A stretch of DNA of 64,000 bases from Deltaproteobacteria bacterium (GTDB lineage Bacteria; Myxococcota; B64-G9): contig JAFCZJ010000003.1 of the NCBI GenBank assembly GCA_019314375.1, positions 1-64,000 on the forward strand, written 5' to 3'. A program made the translations under genes and the position numbers. Of the stretch, positions 29,275-37,493 are shown in pieces; position 1 is the first letter of the stretch; each line of letters opens with the position of its first letter. The notes beneath the pieces are model-generated. The model was not told the origin of the DNA, ran no database searches, and saw only the letters and a program-made list of their open reading frames with translations.

Positions 29275-30819
29275 ATGACCAGAAGCGCCACCCGCCCCTG
29301 GATCATCCCCTTGGCCCTTTTCGGGTGGTCAGCCCTGGCTTTCCTGTGGCGCTTGACCCTCATGCTGTCATCGACCCACCCCCTGGGCACCGACGGATAC
29401 TTTTACGTCGTGCAAATCGAAGATCTGCTGGCCCTGGGACACCTGCACGTCGCCGATACAAGCTGGGTCTACCCCTGGCTTGCCGCCTGGAACCTGCTCC
29501 TGCCCAATACCGTGCTGGCCGTCAAAGTGGGCTCAGCAGCTCTCGCCGCAATCTGCGTACCGGCGGCTTGGTTCGCCGGACGGGGTCTGGGGCGATGGCT
29601 GGACATGCGTCTGCCCAACTTGCCAGGCGAGCAGGGCGCGGCATGGACCCTGGCCGCCTGGGCCGCGGCATCCCCCACCCTGACCCACTTGGCTGTGGAC
29701 TTCCCGAAGAACTTAGCGGCCCTGCCCTTTCTCCTTCTGGCGACGGGTACCGTCTTTCACCCTGACCTCCGCCCTCGGTTCCGCTGGCCGCTTCTGGCTT
29801 TCAGCCTGGTCATGGCCGCCGGTGCCCACCGCTTGGGCGCAGCCTTAATCCTTCTGGCCGCAGCAGGCGCGACCTTGACCTGGCTGCTCTCGCCAAAATC
29901 CCGGCGCATCAAGCTCGGGTTTTTGGTTTTGCTATTCGTGGGCAGCGCATTGTTTTTCACGGCCAGCTGGCTTCTTCCGGGCCTGCTGCACTTCGCGGAT
30001 CTGGAGCGACTCAACGGCGTCTTCGCCGCACCCACCGGCACTTGGCCGCCCTGGTGCTGGTTCGCCTTGAGACCCACTCACGGCCTGCAAGCGTTTGAAC
30101 TCATGCTGGCCTGGGGTGCCTTGACGCTTGCCGCCTTTAGCTTTGCTTTCCGTCCAGCGTCTCGGCCGGTCCTGTTGATATTGGGCTTGCCTTTGCTGGT
30201 CTGCGTTGCACCCATTTGGAAGCGTGAGGTCTTGGACCTGGGCTTTCGCCTGAGCTTGATGGCACCGCTGCTCTCGATCCCCTTGTTGCTGGCTGCCCTG
30301 CCGCCCATTCGCCTGCCCCGTCCAGCCTGCCTGCGTCCGGCCCTGCTGGCCGTGGCCGTCGCAGCCAGCGGCCTGAGCCTGACCGGCGCCGATCCCAATC
30401 AGGCCCCTCCCTACGCCCGCTACGAAAAACTCATTGAGGCCATCCCGCGACCGCTGCCTGCCTTGCTCATCGCCCACCAGGGCATCAACTTCCTCTACGA
30501 TCATCAAAGCGGGGCCGAGGCCATGGCATGGGCCCCTGAGCCCGAGTTGAGCCGTGCCGACATCGGACGCCTGGCTTGGGGTATCCGGGACGGAGAATGG
30601 CTGGAACTTCTGCCCGAAGGGCCCTATCCCGCACCCAAACGCCTGGATCAGGACTACGTCTACTTGCGGGAGGACGCCTGGGAGGCCTTCTTGGCTTCGG
30701 CCAAAAAAACCGCGAACGAAGATCTCTCGGAACGAATCCACAACATCAAAAACCCAAGCAGGCTGCGCCCGGCCTGGATGATGCGAAACCGGGGGAAGTC
30801 TATTTCAGAGGCACCATGA
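29275..30819 (+). CDS. Multi-pass membrane protein, GT-C glycosyltransferase-like
   Basis: The start at 29275 (MTRSATRPWIIPLALFGWS) lies four bases after the hflX stop, so it is probably translationally coupled. The protein is 514 aa with about ten hydrophobic segments. The first loop, after the first membrane helix, has GTDGYFYVVQIEDL, which resembles the acidic first loop of GT-C enzymes such as dolichyl-phosphate-type mannosyltransferases, though the match is by pattern only. The C-terminal ~120 residues are soluble (YARYEKLIEAIPRPLPALL onwards). A lipid-linked sugar transferase is plausible but not established. The end is convergent with the discoidin-like gene and overlaps it by 20 bases. 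Confidence 0.72.
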   Translation: MTRSATRPWIIPLALFGWSALAFLWRLTLMLSSTHPLGTDGYFYVVQIEDLLALGHLHVADTSWVYPWLAAWNLLLPNTVLAVKVGSAALAAICVPAAWFAGRGLGRWLDMRLPNLPGEQGAAWTLAAWAAASPTLTHLAVDFPKNLAALPFLLLATGTVFHPDLRPRFRWPLLAFSLVMAAGAHRLGAALILLAAAGATLTWLLSPKSRRIKLGFLVLLFVGSALFFTASWLLPGLLHFADLERLNGVFAAPTGTWPPWCWFALRPTHGLQAFELMLAWGALTLAAFSFAFRPASRPVLLILGLPLLVCVAPIWKREVLDLGFRLSLMAPLLSIPLLLAALPPIRLPRPACLRPALLAVAVAASGLSLTGADPNQAPPYARYEKLIEAIPRPLPALLIAHQGINFLYDHQSGAEAMAWAPEPELSRADIGRLAWGIRDGEWLELLPEGPYPAPKRLDQDYVYLREDAWEAFLASAKKTANEDLSERIHNIKNPSRLRPAWMMRNRGKSISEAP

Positions 30820-32305
30820 GATCGGTCATGGATCGCCCCTGTACGAAAATTGCGCCCTCGACCTTGAGCTGCTTGTAGATTGCATCTCGGCCCTCGCCCA
30901 TCGATTGCAAACAATCCACCCGATTGGCCGCGGGGCTCTTCTTCCATTTTCGCAGCAAGCCCGAAAACTCAGACCGACTCATTTTGGCCACCGGGCGCAA
31001 GTTCACTTTGCCGCCGCCGATGCGCACCGATTTCTTGCTTTGGTTGCCTGCGTAGGGATCCCACTCGGCGGAAGAACGATGCCGCCGACCGTATAGCTTG
31101 ATGGCCGCCGCGGTCACCGGCGCCCTGGTCGGCACCCAGGCTCCGTCAAAGACCTCCGTGCTTCGCTCGCCCGCATCCACCGCGTCCTTGTCATCGCCCA
31201 TGCTCTCATACCAGACAAAGGTGTGATTGCTCCGAAGCTTCAATCGCGCGTTGCGCCGATCCCCGCAGCGGCTGATCCAGACCCGGTTCACCAAGGAAGC
31301 CAAGGTCTTGCCGGCGATGGCTTGCTCAAGGACCTTCTGCCTCTCGGCCATGGCCGGGCTACGCACCGTCAAAGCCCCCTGCTCATCCCACAAACGAAGC
31401 TCGCTCAAAACCAGATCCGGGTAGCGCTTGCCGCGTACCGCTTTCCGTATGATGAGTTCGAAACGCTTGCCCTCAACCGCCTTGGGCAACCGCAGTTTCT
31501 GCGCACCCCGCCGGTCCTTGACCTTCAGGGGGATCTCCACACCCCCATCGACCTTCAAGCCCAGGGCCGTGGCCCGTGCATTCTTTCGAAAATGATCCTT
31601 GGATCGTTGGTAGCCGTTCCATAGCTCCAGGGCCTGAAGCTTAATGGGGGCCTCAAGCTCCAGGGTCACGGATTCACCGACGCCCAAACCCTTGGCGCCC
31701 TCCACCCAGCCGAAATCCGTTCGCCCATCAAACAGGTAAGCACTGTGATAGGCGTCCACCGGCGCCAGGGTAGAGGAGGCGCTCACCTTCCCGGCCACGG
31801 CGCGGGGAGGCAGAACCTTCAGCTCTTGCTCTCCTGAAAAAAATCGCACTTCACCCAAACAGGCCTTGCCATTGGCACCTTCAATGCGAATGAACAAAGA
31901 TCGCAACATGCGACGCCGTGTCGGCAATTTCACAAGGAAGACGTGATTCCCGCTGCGCTCAGGTGCCCACTGGATACCGTTCAGATAAGTAAGCAGGTAC
32001 AAGGTGCCCGCATCCGGACAGGCCTCGATCTGAATGCTGTCTAAGGAAGTCGGCTTCTCGAAACGAAACAAGACCCCCTCATCCATGGCCTGACCCACGG
32101 GGGCCCAGCCCGTCTTCGCATCCCCATCCAAAAGCCGCTCGGCCCCATCCCCGGAGGTGGCCACAAGACTCTGCAAACGCAAATCCGCCGCCCAAACAGA
32201 AACCGGCAAGCTCAGCACCAACACTGCGCAAAACGGCGCAGCATAAGAGGCCCTACAAAAAAGGGCCTCTAACACCACCAAGCACTTTCCAATATTCCTG
32301 CCCAT
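30800..32305 (-). CDS. Secreted protein with discoidin/NADase-type glycan-binding domain
   Basis: The start at 32305 follows GGAGG; an upstream in-frame codon at 32347 is inside the VanW gene and gives no signal peptide. The signal region is unusual, with a basic Cys-containing N-terminus before LVLSLPVSVWAAD. Residues ~30-150 form one F5/8-like jelly roll. A second domain at ~155-290 contains WVEGAKGLGVGESVTLELE and LWNGYQRSKDHFRKNARA, a pattern known from NADase-type glycan-binding (F5/8-like) domains. The C-terminal ~180 residues are Lys/Arg-rich and unassigned. A carbohydrate- or cell-wall-binding role is inferred. It lies 23 bases after the VanW gene on the same strand, so the two form an operon. 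Confidence 0.72.
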   Translation of the reverse strand: MGRNIGKCLVVLEALFCRASYAAPFCAVLVLSLPVSVWAADLRLQSLVATSGDGAERLLDGDAKTGWAPVGQAMDEGVLFRFEKPTSLDSIQIEACPDAGTLYLLTYLNGIQWAPERSGNHVFLVKLPTRRRMLRSLFIRIEGANGKACLGEVRFFSGEQELKVLPPRAVAGKVSASSTLAPVDAYHSAYLFDGRTDFGWVEGAKGLGVGESVTLELEAPIKLQALELWNGYQRSKDHFRKNARATALGLKVDGGVEIPLKVKDRRGAQKLRLPKAVEGKRFELIIRKAVRGKRYPDLVLSELRLWDEQGALTVRSPAMAERQKVLEQAIAGKTLASLVNRVWISRCGDRRNARLKLRSNHTFVWYESMGDDKDAVDAGERSTEVFDGAWVPTRAPVTAAAIKLYGRRHRSSAEWDPYAGNQSKKSVRIGGGKVNLRPVAKMSRSEFSGLLRKWKKSPAANRVDCLQSMGEGRDAIYKQLKVEGAIFVQGRSMTDLMVPLK

Positions 32306-32328
32306 GCCCAAAGTCCTCCTCTCAACTC

Positions 32329-33111
32329 TCAATAAAGTACCCGACATCGGTTGTGAGTAAGCAGATCTTCGCTTTCCCGACCGTCCGCGTATTCAACAAG
32401 ACGCCAAATGCGATTTTCCCGCATGCGCTGACCCTCTTCTTCAAAAAAACGATGATCCCGTTCAACGATCTTTACACGAAAACCCGGGTCCCGTTCACAG
32501 AGCACACGCCCGGACAAGGCCCCGTCGACCAAACGCAAACAAATCAGCACCGGCTGATCAAGCTTGTTTTCAAAACGCAGATCCCGATAGTTAAAAAAGA
32601 CAGTGGCACCACAACCAAAAGGCACGCTACGGGCCTTATCCGGGAAAAGATCCAAACCGTGGCGATGCCGTTCGACAATGCCCAGGTTGGCCTGAATCGC
32701 CATCTGGTACAGCATATTGGAAACCTGGCACAGTCCGCCGCCAGCGCCCTCGCTCTCCTGGCCCAGTCGCAACTCCAGACCCGGGCGAAATCCCCTCAAG
32801 CGACTGGGACGGCCCACCAGGTGGTGATAAGAAAAAATCTGACCAGGCCGAAGCAAAACGCCATCCAGCGCTTTCAAGGCCAAAGCAATATTTCGCTCCT
32901 TGCCTTGCTGCAAGCGACGAGGCAAGGCCCCCGGCACCCGCTCCAAAGGAGACGCGCCCCGAGCCAGTTCAAAAGAAAAATCCCCAGCCCGCCCCTTATC
33001 CTCAGCCAAACGATGCCGCCCAGGCCAATCCTCAAAGACGCGCAAAAGTCGATGACCCTCCACCCTCAAAGCAAAAGGCAATAGCCTGCCGATGCGACGA
33101 TGCCACTCCAT
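32329..33111 (-). CDS. VanW family protein
   Basis: The 260-aa product has the VanW core: FSYHHLVGRPSRLRGF, GAGGGLCQVSNMLYQMAIQA, and HGLDLFPDKARSVPFGCGA followed by FFNYRDLRFEN. VanW-like domains occur near vancomycin-resistance clusters and in many envelope proteins, but their biochemical role is unknown. There is no clear signal peptide; the N-terminus is MEWHRRIGRLLPFALRVEG. It is the upstream gene of a pair with the glycan-binding-like protein, and no van ligase genes are present, so glycopeptide resistance is not implied. Confidence 0.85.
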   Translation of the reverse strand: MEWHRRIGRLLPFALRVEGHRLLRVFEDWPGRHRLAEDKGRAGDFSFELARGASPLERVPGALPRRLQQGKERNIALALKALDGVLLRPGQIFSYHHLVGRPSRLRGFRPGLELRLGQESEGAGGGLCQVSNMLYQMAIQANLGIVERHRHGLDLFPDKARSVPFGCGATVFFNYRDLRFENKLDQPVLICLRLVDGALSGRVLCERDPGFRVKIVERDHRFFEEEGQRMRENRIWRLVEYADGRESEDLLTHNRCRVLY

Positions 33112-33180
33112 AAACCATGCATAACACGCCCTCGCAAAGCCGTCGACAGGGTCCGGTCAAAATGACGTGCCGGATGAGTT

Positions 33181-33209
33181 TTGAACAAGCACAGCTATTG
33201 AAGTATCAT
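33181..33209 (+). promoter_or_regulatory. Sigma-70-type promoter of the TerB gene
   Basis: TTGAAC (33181-33186) and TATCAT (33204-33209) are 17 bp apart and end 30 bp before the ATG. The same hexamer pair type (TTG...; TATCAT) drives the DUF1573 gene at 39340. Confidence 0.6.
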
Positions 33210-33238
33210 CAGCCCAATCGATAGAGAAAGGACCGCGC

Positions 33239-33595
33239 ATGGACATTCAGGATAAAATGGGCATCTGCAAGTTGGTGGCGCACGCCATCCTGGTCGACGG
33301 ACAATTGACTGACTCTGAGCGAGAGCTCTTGGACAAGCTGATGGAGCGATACGACCTGGATGAGGCGCAGAAGAAAGAGGTGCGCAACCGCAACATCGAC
33401 GAAGATCCCCTGGCCCTGGCTGGCGAAGTCTCCGCCGCCGGTCAAGAAGAACTGCTCAAGGAAGTGGCCAACGCCATTTGCGTGGACGGGGAGGCAATCG
33501 GAGCTGAGAAAAATTTAATCAGCTGCGTGGCTCGGGCCTTGGGTTTGGGCGAAGATGAAGCCCAGGCGACCTTTTTGCTTCTCACCAAGGTCTAG
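33239..33595 (+). CDS. TerB-like / DjlA N-terminal-like protein
   Basis: The 118-aa soluble all-helical protein has two internal repeats, each with an acidic turn: HAILVDGQLTDSERELLDKL and NAICVDGEAIGAEKNLISCV. This ADG/VDGxxxxxE pattern is the TerB/co-chaperone DjlA-like fold, which is often metal-binding and linked to stress, but its molecular role is unclear. AAAGGA precedes the ATG and a good promoter is present, so it is probably transcribed alone. No ter operon is around it. The stop codon TAG is the first part of the structured repeat element. Confidence 0.8.
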   Translation: MDIQDKMGICKLVAHAILVDGQLTDSERELLDKLMERYDLDEAQKKEVRNRNIDEDPLALAGEVSAAGQEELLKEVANAICVDGEAIGAEKNLISCVARALGLGEDEAQATFLLLTKV

Positions 33596-33729
33596 ATGTT
33601 CTTAAAGATGCGTAATCTTGTCACTTGAGTCAAAAACGAAAGAACATGCTCAAAAGGTAGAACATCTTGTGCCGTATCGCGAAGCGATACGGTGCTAGAT
33701 TGTGCCGTATCGCGAAGCGATACGGTGCT
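33594..33729 (+). repeat. Structured intergenic element, copy 2 (9-bp stem, 56-nt interior, two REP-like hairpins)
   Basis: The element begins in the TAG stop of the TerB gene. Arm AGATGTTCT (33594-33602) pairs with AGAACATCT (33659-33667) around an interior of exactly 56 nt, which shares ATCTTGTCA and TTGAGTCAAA with copy 1. Two hairpins follow at a 33-bp period (33669-33695 and 33702-33728), each with a perfect 9-bp CCGTATCGC/GCGATACGG stem and a GAA loop. The copy fills the gap between the convergent TerB and membrane-protein genes. Confidence 0.8.
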
Positions 33730-33739
33730 GAACTATCGA

Positions 33740-34141
33740 TTATGCGCTGACGGCCCCGGCCAGTTGGATGATGGGTGCCCATAGTCCCGCGACGTAAACA
33801 GCCAAGACCACCAAACCGAAGAAAAAGGCCGCCACCAGCAGCAGCCGACGCTGCATGACGCGCCCTCGCCCCAACAAACCCCAAAGACCCAGACTCAACA
33901 CCGCCAGTCCGCAAGTCAAAGGATAGGCCGGGTGCATGACCAGGCGGGTGAGCAGAGGCAGGCAGGTGTCACAGTTGCCGGTGAAATCCACGAACATGCT
34001 CTTGAAATTCAGGGTGGTGGTCCATGGAGCCAGAAACAAAGCCAGGCTTTCCAAAAAAACCAGACCGGTGGCAATCCAGTCCAAGGCGCTCAAGGCCTTG
34101 GTCGGCTTGGGCTGTATTCTTTGCTCTTTGTCCATGGGCAT
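33740..34141 (-). CDS. Small membrane protein of unknown function
   Basis: About 133 aa starting MPMDKEQRIQPKPTK (34141), or two codons later at 34135; a longer frame reaching 34273 runs inside the PilZ-FHA gene and is rejected. It has three to four hydrophobic segments (LDWIATGLVFLESLALFLAP, AYPLTCGLAVLSLGLWGLLG, LLLVAAFFFGLVVLAVYVAG). A CDTC motif lies in the first external loop (DFTGNCDTCLPLL). I recognise no family; the Cys pair may form a disulfide or bind a metal. It starts 23 bases after the PilZ-FHA stop and is probably the last gene of that operon. Confidence 0.68.
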   Translation of the reverse strand: MPMDKEQRIQPKPTKALSALDWIATGLVFLESLALFLAPWTTTLNFKSMFVDFTGNCDTCLPLLTRLVMHPAYPLTCGLAVLSLGLWGLLGRGRVMQRRLLLVAAFFFGLVVLAVYVAGLWAPIIQLAGAVSA

Positions 34142-34163
34142 CAGTCCAAAAGGAAGCCAGGAA

Positions 34164-34925
34164 TCATACGGCTCGGGTAACCAAATACTGCACTTGCACC
34201 ATGCCAATCTTAAACTGCATCCCGTCTTTGAGCACCAATGATCGAATGGGCTTGCCGCGGAATTTGATGCCATTGGTGCTGGAGAGGTCCGTGATCACAT
34301 GGCGCCCGTTCTGCAAATAAATGTGGGCGTGGCGCCGTGATACGGTGGGGTCTTCAATGACAAGGTCGGCGGACTTGGCGTCCCGCCCCACCACCTTGTC
34401 GGCGGAACGCAGGCGAAACTCGTGGCCCGCGAACTCGCCTTGCAGAATAAGGATGCCCTCGCGCACTTTCATAACCGGCTCGGGTTTGGGCTTGGGCTGT
34501 CGCCCCTTGAATGGCGAGACGACGATGTGGGTCGGCGCTTCGAAGAGGGTCAAGTGCTGCTCAAGCATATCGCTGGCCGCATTCGAGAGATCCAAAAACC
34601 GAACCCGCGTACCCCGACCGCTGTCATCCGTGCCCACCACCTCGCCCAGGACCCGTACCGCTCCGCGCTGACCGGCCAAGCGCAGGTTCATGGCCACTTG
34701 CGAGCCCAGACGGAACGGAATGGGCGCGTGAAAACCCACGCCCCCCAGACCGATGTTGGCCGTACGTCGATAGGTGCGCTTTCCTCGGGTCTCCACCTCC
34801 ACCATGATTTCAGCAGCCACCCGCTGAAACTCTCGCCGGTCTTCGTTGCGACGCTCATCTTCTCTGCTTTCGGCGTCGACCTCGTTGTTGCGCTTTCGTC
34901 GAGTTTTTCTGCGTCTCTCCGTCAT
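34164..34925 (-). CDS. PilZ-FHA fusion protein
   Basis: The N-terminus is extremely basic (MTERRRKTRRKRNN). A PilZ domain follows at ~30-125, with RREFQRVAAEIMVEV and NIGLGGVGFHAP, corresponding to the RxxxR and (D/N)xSxxG c-di-GMP-binding motifs (the second slightly altered). An FHA domain occupies ~155-250, with RDAKSADLVIEDPTVSRRHA and SSTNGIKFRGKPI; FHA domains bind phosphothreonine. The protein thus could join c-di-GMP signalling to Ser/Thr kinase signalling, both of which are encoded in this window. It is in the minus-strand cluster after gpsA and before the small membrane protein, 32 bases from gpsA. Confidence 0.9.
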   Translation of the reverse strand: MTERRRKTRRKRNNEVDAESREDERRNEDRREFQRVAAEIMVEVETRGKRTYRRTANIGLGGVGFHAPIPFRLGSQVAMNLRLAGQRGAVRVLGEVVGTDDSGRGTRVRFLDLSNAASDMLEQHLTLFEAPTHIVVSPFKGRQPKPKPEPVMKVREGILILQGEFAGHEFRLRSADKVVGRDAKSADLVIEDPTVSRRHAHIYLQNGRHVITDLSSTNGIKFRGKPIRSLVLKDGMQFKIGMVQVQYLVTRAV

Positions 34926-34956
34926 GCCAAGCCTCCCGGCTGCAAGCCCTTCGCAC

Positions 34957-35967
34957 TCATGGATGAAGTTCCTTTTTTAGACTGCGGCCCATCAAGTTGT
35001 GCACCACCGAGGCAGCAGGCAGATCCTCATATAGCATACGATAGACCTGATCGGCGATGGGCATATCCACGTCTTCTCGACGAGCCAACGCATGAACACT
35101 GCGAGCGGTTTTCACGCCCTCGGCCACCTGACGCATCTCTCCCAGGATTTCGGCCAGGTTCCGCCCCTGGCCCAATTTCTGACCCACCTGCCGATTGCGG
35201 CTCAAGCCCCCGGTGCATGTCAGCACCAAATCGCCCATGCCGCTCAGGCCCGCCAGGGTCAGTGGATTGGCACCCAGCTTGACCGCCAAGCGAGTCATCT
35301 CAGCCAAACCCCGAGTAATCAAGGCCGCGGCGGTGTTGTAGCCGAAACCCAGGCCGTCGGCCGTCCCGGCCGCGATCGCCATCACGTTTTTCAGCGCACC
35401 GCCCAGCTCCACCCCCACCACGTCGGTTGAGGTATAAACGCGGAAAAACGGGCCGGAAAGCTGTTGCTGTACCTGCTCAGCCACCCGTTCAAAACGGGCC
35501 GCCACACTGACCGCCGTTGGGTGCCCCAAGCCCACCTCGCGAGCAAAGCTAGGCCCGGACAAAAAGGCCAGCATGGGATGATAAACGATGGGCAAGACAT
35601 CTTCCAAGACCTCGCACATGGTCATCAAGCTGTCATTTTCCACGCCCTTGCTAGCGCTGACGATGGGCACACCCCGGGGAAGGTGGGCCGCCCCTTGCAC
35701 GACGACCTGGCGCATCACATGGGAAGGCACGACCAACAGAACCAATTCGGCACCCTCAAGGCCTTCGGCCAAGGATGAGGTAGCCTTCAGGGTCTCGGGC
35801 AACTTAATCTCAGGCAAATAGGTTCGGTTTTCGTGATGGAGATTAATCTCTTCGCTCACTTCTGGCTCGAAAGCCCAAAGAATCACCTCATGGCCTTGCC
35901 GGGCCAAGTGCAAAGCCAAGGCAGTACCCCACGCGCCCGCGCCAATCACCGCCACCCGTGTCGCCAT
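34957..35967 (-). CDS. gpsA: Glycerol-3-phosphate dehydrogenase [NAD(P)+] (copy 1)
   Basis: The enzyme reduces dihydroxyacetone phosphate to sn-glycerol-3-phosphate for phospholipid synthesis. The N-terminal Rossmann motif is VAVIGAGAWGTALALHLA; other signatures are LSGPSFAREV, GVELGGALKNVMAIAAG and LAGLSGMGDLVLTCTGGLSRNR. The start at 35967 (MATRVAVIGAGAWG) matches family length. A GTG at 35991, overlapping the stop of the AAA gene and preceded by GAGGAG, is a credible alternative with eight extra residues. A second gpsA lies at 45292. Its place after a GspE/PilB-type ATPase and an AAA ATPase is unusual. Confidence 0.95.
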   Translation of the reverse strand: MATRVAVIGAGAWGTALALHLARQGHEVILWAFEPEVSEEINLHHENRTYLPEIKLPETLKATSSLAEGLEGAELVLLVVPSHVMRQVVVQGAAHLPRGVPIVSASKGVENDSLMTMCEVLEDVLPIVYHPMLAFLSGPSFAREVGLGHPTAVSVAARFERVAEQVQQQLSGPFFRVYTSTDVVGVELGGALKNVMAIAAGTADGLGFGYNTAAALITRGLAEMTRLAVKLGANPLTLAGLSGMGDLVLTCTGGLSRNRQVGQKLGQGRNLAEILGEMRQVAEGVKTARSVHALARREDVDMPIADQVYRMLYEDLPAASVVHNLMGRSLKKELHP

Positions 35968-35993
35968 CTGATCTTCTGCCCGTGCGGCCACCG

Positions 35994-37451
35994 TCACTCC
36001 TCGTCGAAGAGATCCACCAAGCTGGAGTCCAGGCTGGCGGGACGCGCCCTGTCCTTGGCCCAATCCCGCAGAGCTTTGATCTTCTCTTCATAGGTATTGT
36101 AGAGAGGTACGATTTTCTCCAGCTCGCGCTGGATGTCTTCCTGGGTCAAATCTCGATTCTGCTCGAAGGCCCGAAATAACCCAGCCAAAACCCCTTGCTC
36201 CAACTCCGCGCCTGAAAAATGCTCAGCCTGCTCGGCCAGGCTGGCCGGATCAAATCCGTCGGTCTTCTTCGCCCGGCGCTCCAAATGGATGCGCAGGATA
36301 TTCTCGCGCTCGTGCACATTGGGCAGGTCCACAAAAAACACCTCGTCAAATCGGCCCTTTCTCAAAAGCTCAGGAGGCAATGCATGCACTTCATTGGCCG
36401 TGGCCACGACAAAAACCGGGGCTTTCTTCTCTTGCAACCAAGTAATGAAGGAACCAAAAACGCGAGAGGATCCGTCACCACCGTCCGCCTTGACCGCGGA
36501 GAAACCCTTCTCGATCTCGTCAACCCACAACACCACCGGAGCCAAAGACTCAGACACCCGCATGGCGTGCCGAATGGAAGCCTCGGGAGATGGCGTACCG
36601 AAAGCCGCGGCTAAGTCAAGCCGAACCAAAGGAAGACGCCAAGTGCCCGCCACCGCTTTCGCGGTCAAGCTTTTTCCGCAACCCTGCACGCCGATGAGCA
36701 GCAAACCCTTGGGCGCCGGCAACCCTGCACGACTGGCCTCGGCGCCGAAACCCTTGGCCCGGGAATGCAACCAACGCTTCAGCTCATCCAGGCCACCCAC
36801 CACATCCAGACTCTCCTCCAGGTCGAAAAAATCCAGCACCTGACTTTTGCGAAGGGCCTTCCTTTTCTCCTCGATCACCAGGGTAATGTTGTCGAGTTTG
36901 AACCCCCCACCTTTGCGCAGGGCCTTGGTAAACACCCGCCGCGCCTCGTTATCGGTCAGGCCCCTGGCCGCCCGGATCATGTTGTCAACAAAATCTTCCG
37001 GGAACAGAACCTGCTCTTCGACGCAGATTTGGCGAAACCGGGCGTCCAACTCCTCAGCAGAAGGCAGCGGCAAATCGAGCACGGCGAACTCTTTCTCCAG
37101 CTCCGATGGCATTTCCAAAACCGGGGCCACCACCACCAGCATGTGCTGGTTGCGGCTACAGGAGACCAAGACATCGCGGAGACGACGTACGACCTTGGGG
37201 TCGGCCAAATGCACGTGGAAATCAAGCAAAGCTGTAGCCCCGGCCGGGGCCTTCGACAATTCGTCGAGCAACGCCAAGGGGTCTTCGGTCTGGCCGCCAG
37301 CCGTCTGGCTCCAGGCTCGACTTGGACGACCCAAATCAGCCATGGCCTCTTCGAGCAACCGCTGCGCCCGATCTTCTTCATGGGTCAGTAAATAGACCAG
37401 GGAATAGCCGGATGAAGCCAACAAAGACAGTTCTTCGGCTACAGGATGCAT
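35994..37451 (-). CDS. AAA ATPase of the Ycf46 type
   Basis: The 485-aa protein has a divergent N-terminal P-loop-less domain (~1-200, with LLDFHVHLADPKVVRRLRDV) and a C-terminal AAA domain. The AAA part has GLDELKRWL, Walker A GVQGCGKS, Walker B VVLWVDEIEKGF, sensor ATANEV and the arginine-finger region RKGRFDEVFFVD. This layout is that of Ycf46-like AAA ATPases of cyanobacteria and deltaproteobacteria, whose role is poorly defined. It lies 42 bases after the GspE/PilB-type gene and its stop touches the gpsA start region, so the three are probably one transcript. Confidence 0.9.
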   Translation of the reverse strand: MHPVAEELSLLASSGYSLVYLLTHEEDRAQRLLEEAMADLGRPSRAWSQTAGGQTEDPLALLDELSKAPAGATALLDFHVHLADPKVVRRLRDVLVSCSRNQHMLVVVAPVLEMPSELEKEFAVLDLPLPSAEELDARFRQICVEEQVLFPEDFVDNMIRAARGLTDNEARRVFTKALRKGGGFKLDNITLVIEEKRKALRKSQVLDFFDLEESLDVVGGLDELKRWLHSRAKGFGAEASRAGLPAPKGLLLIGVQGCGKSLTAKAVAGTWRLPLVRLDLAAAFGTPSPEASIRHAMRVSESLAPVVLWVDEIEKGFSAVKADGGDGSSRVFGSFITWLQEKKAPVFVVATANEVHALPPELLRKGRFDEVFFVDLPNVHERENILRIHLERRAKKTDGFDPASLAEQAEHFSGAELEQGVLAGLFRAFEQNRDLTQEDIQRELEKIVPLYNTYEEKIKALRDWAKDRARPASLDSSLVDLFDEE

Positions 37452-37493
37452 ACCAATCCCTCCGCCACCCAGGTTCTCAGAACATTTACTCCA

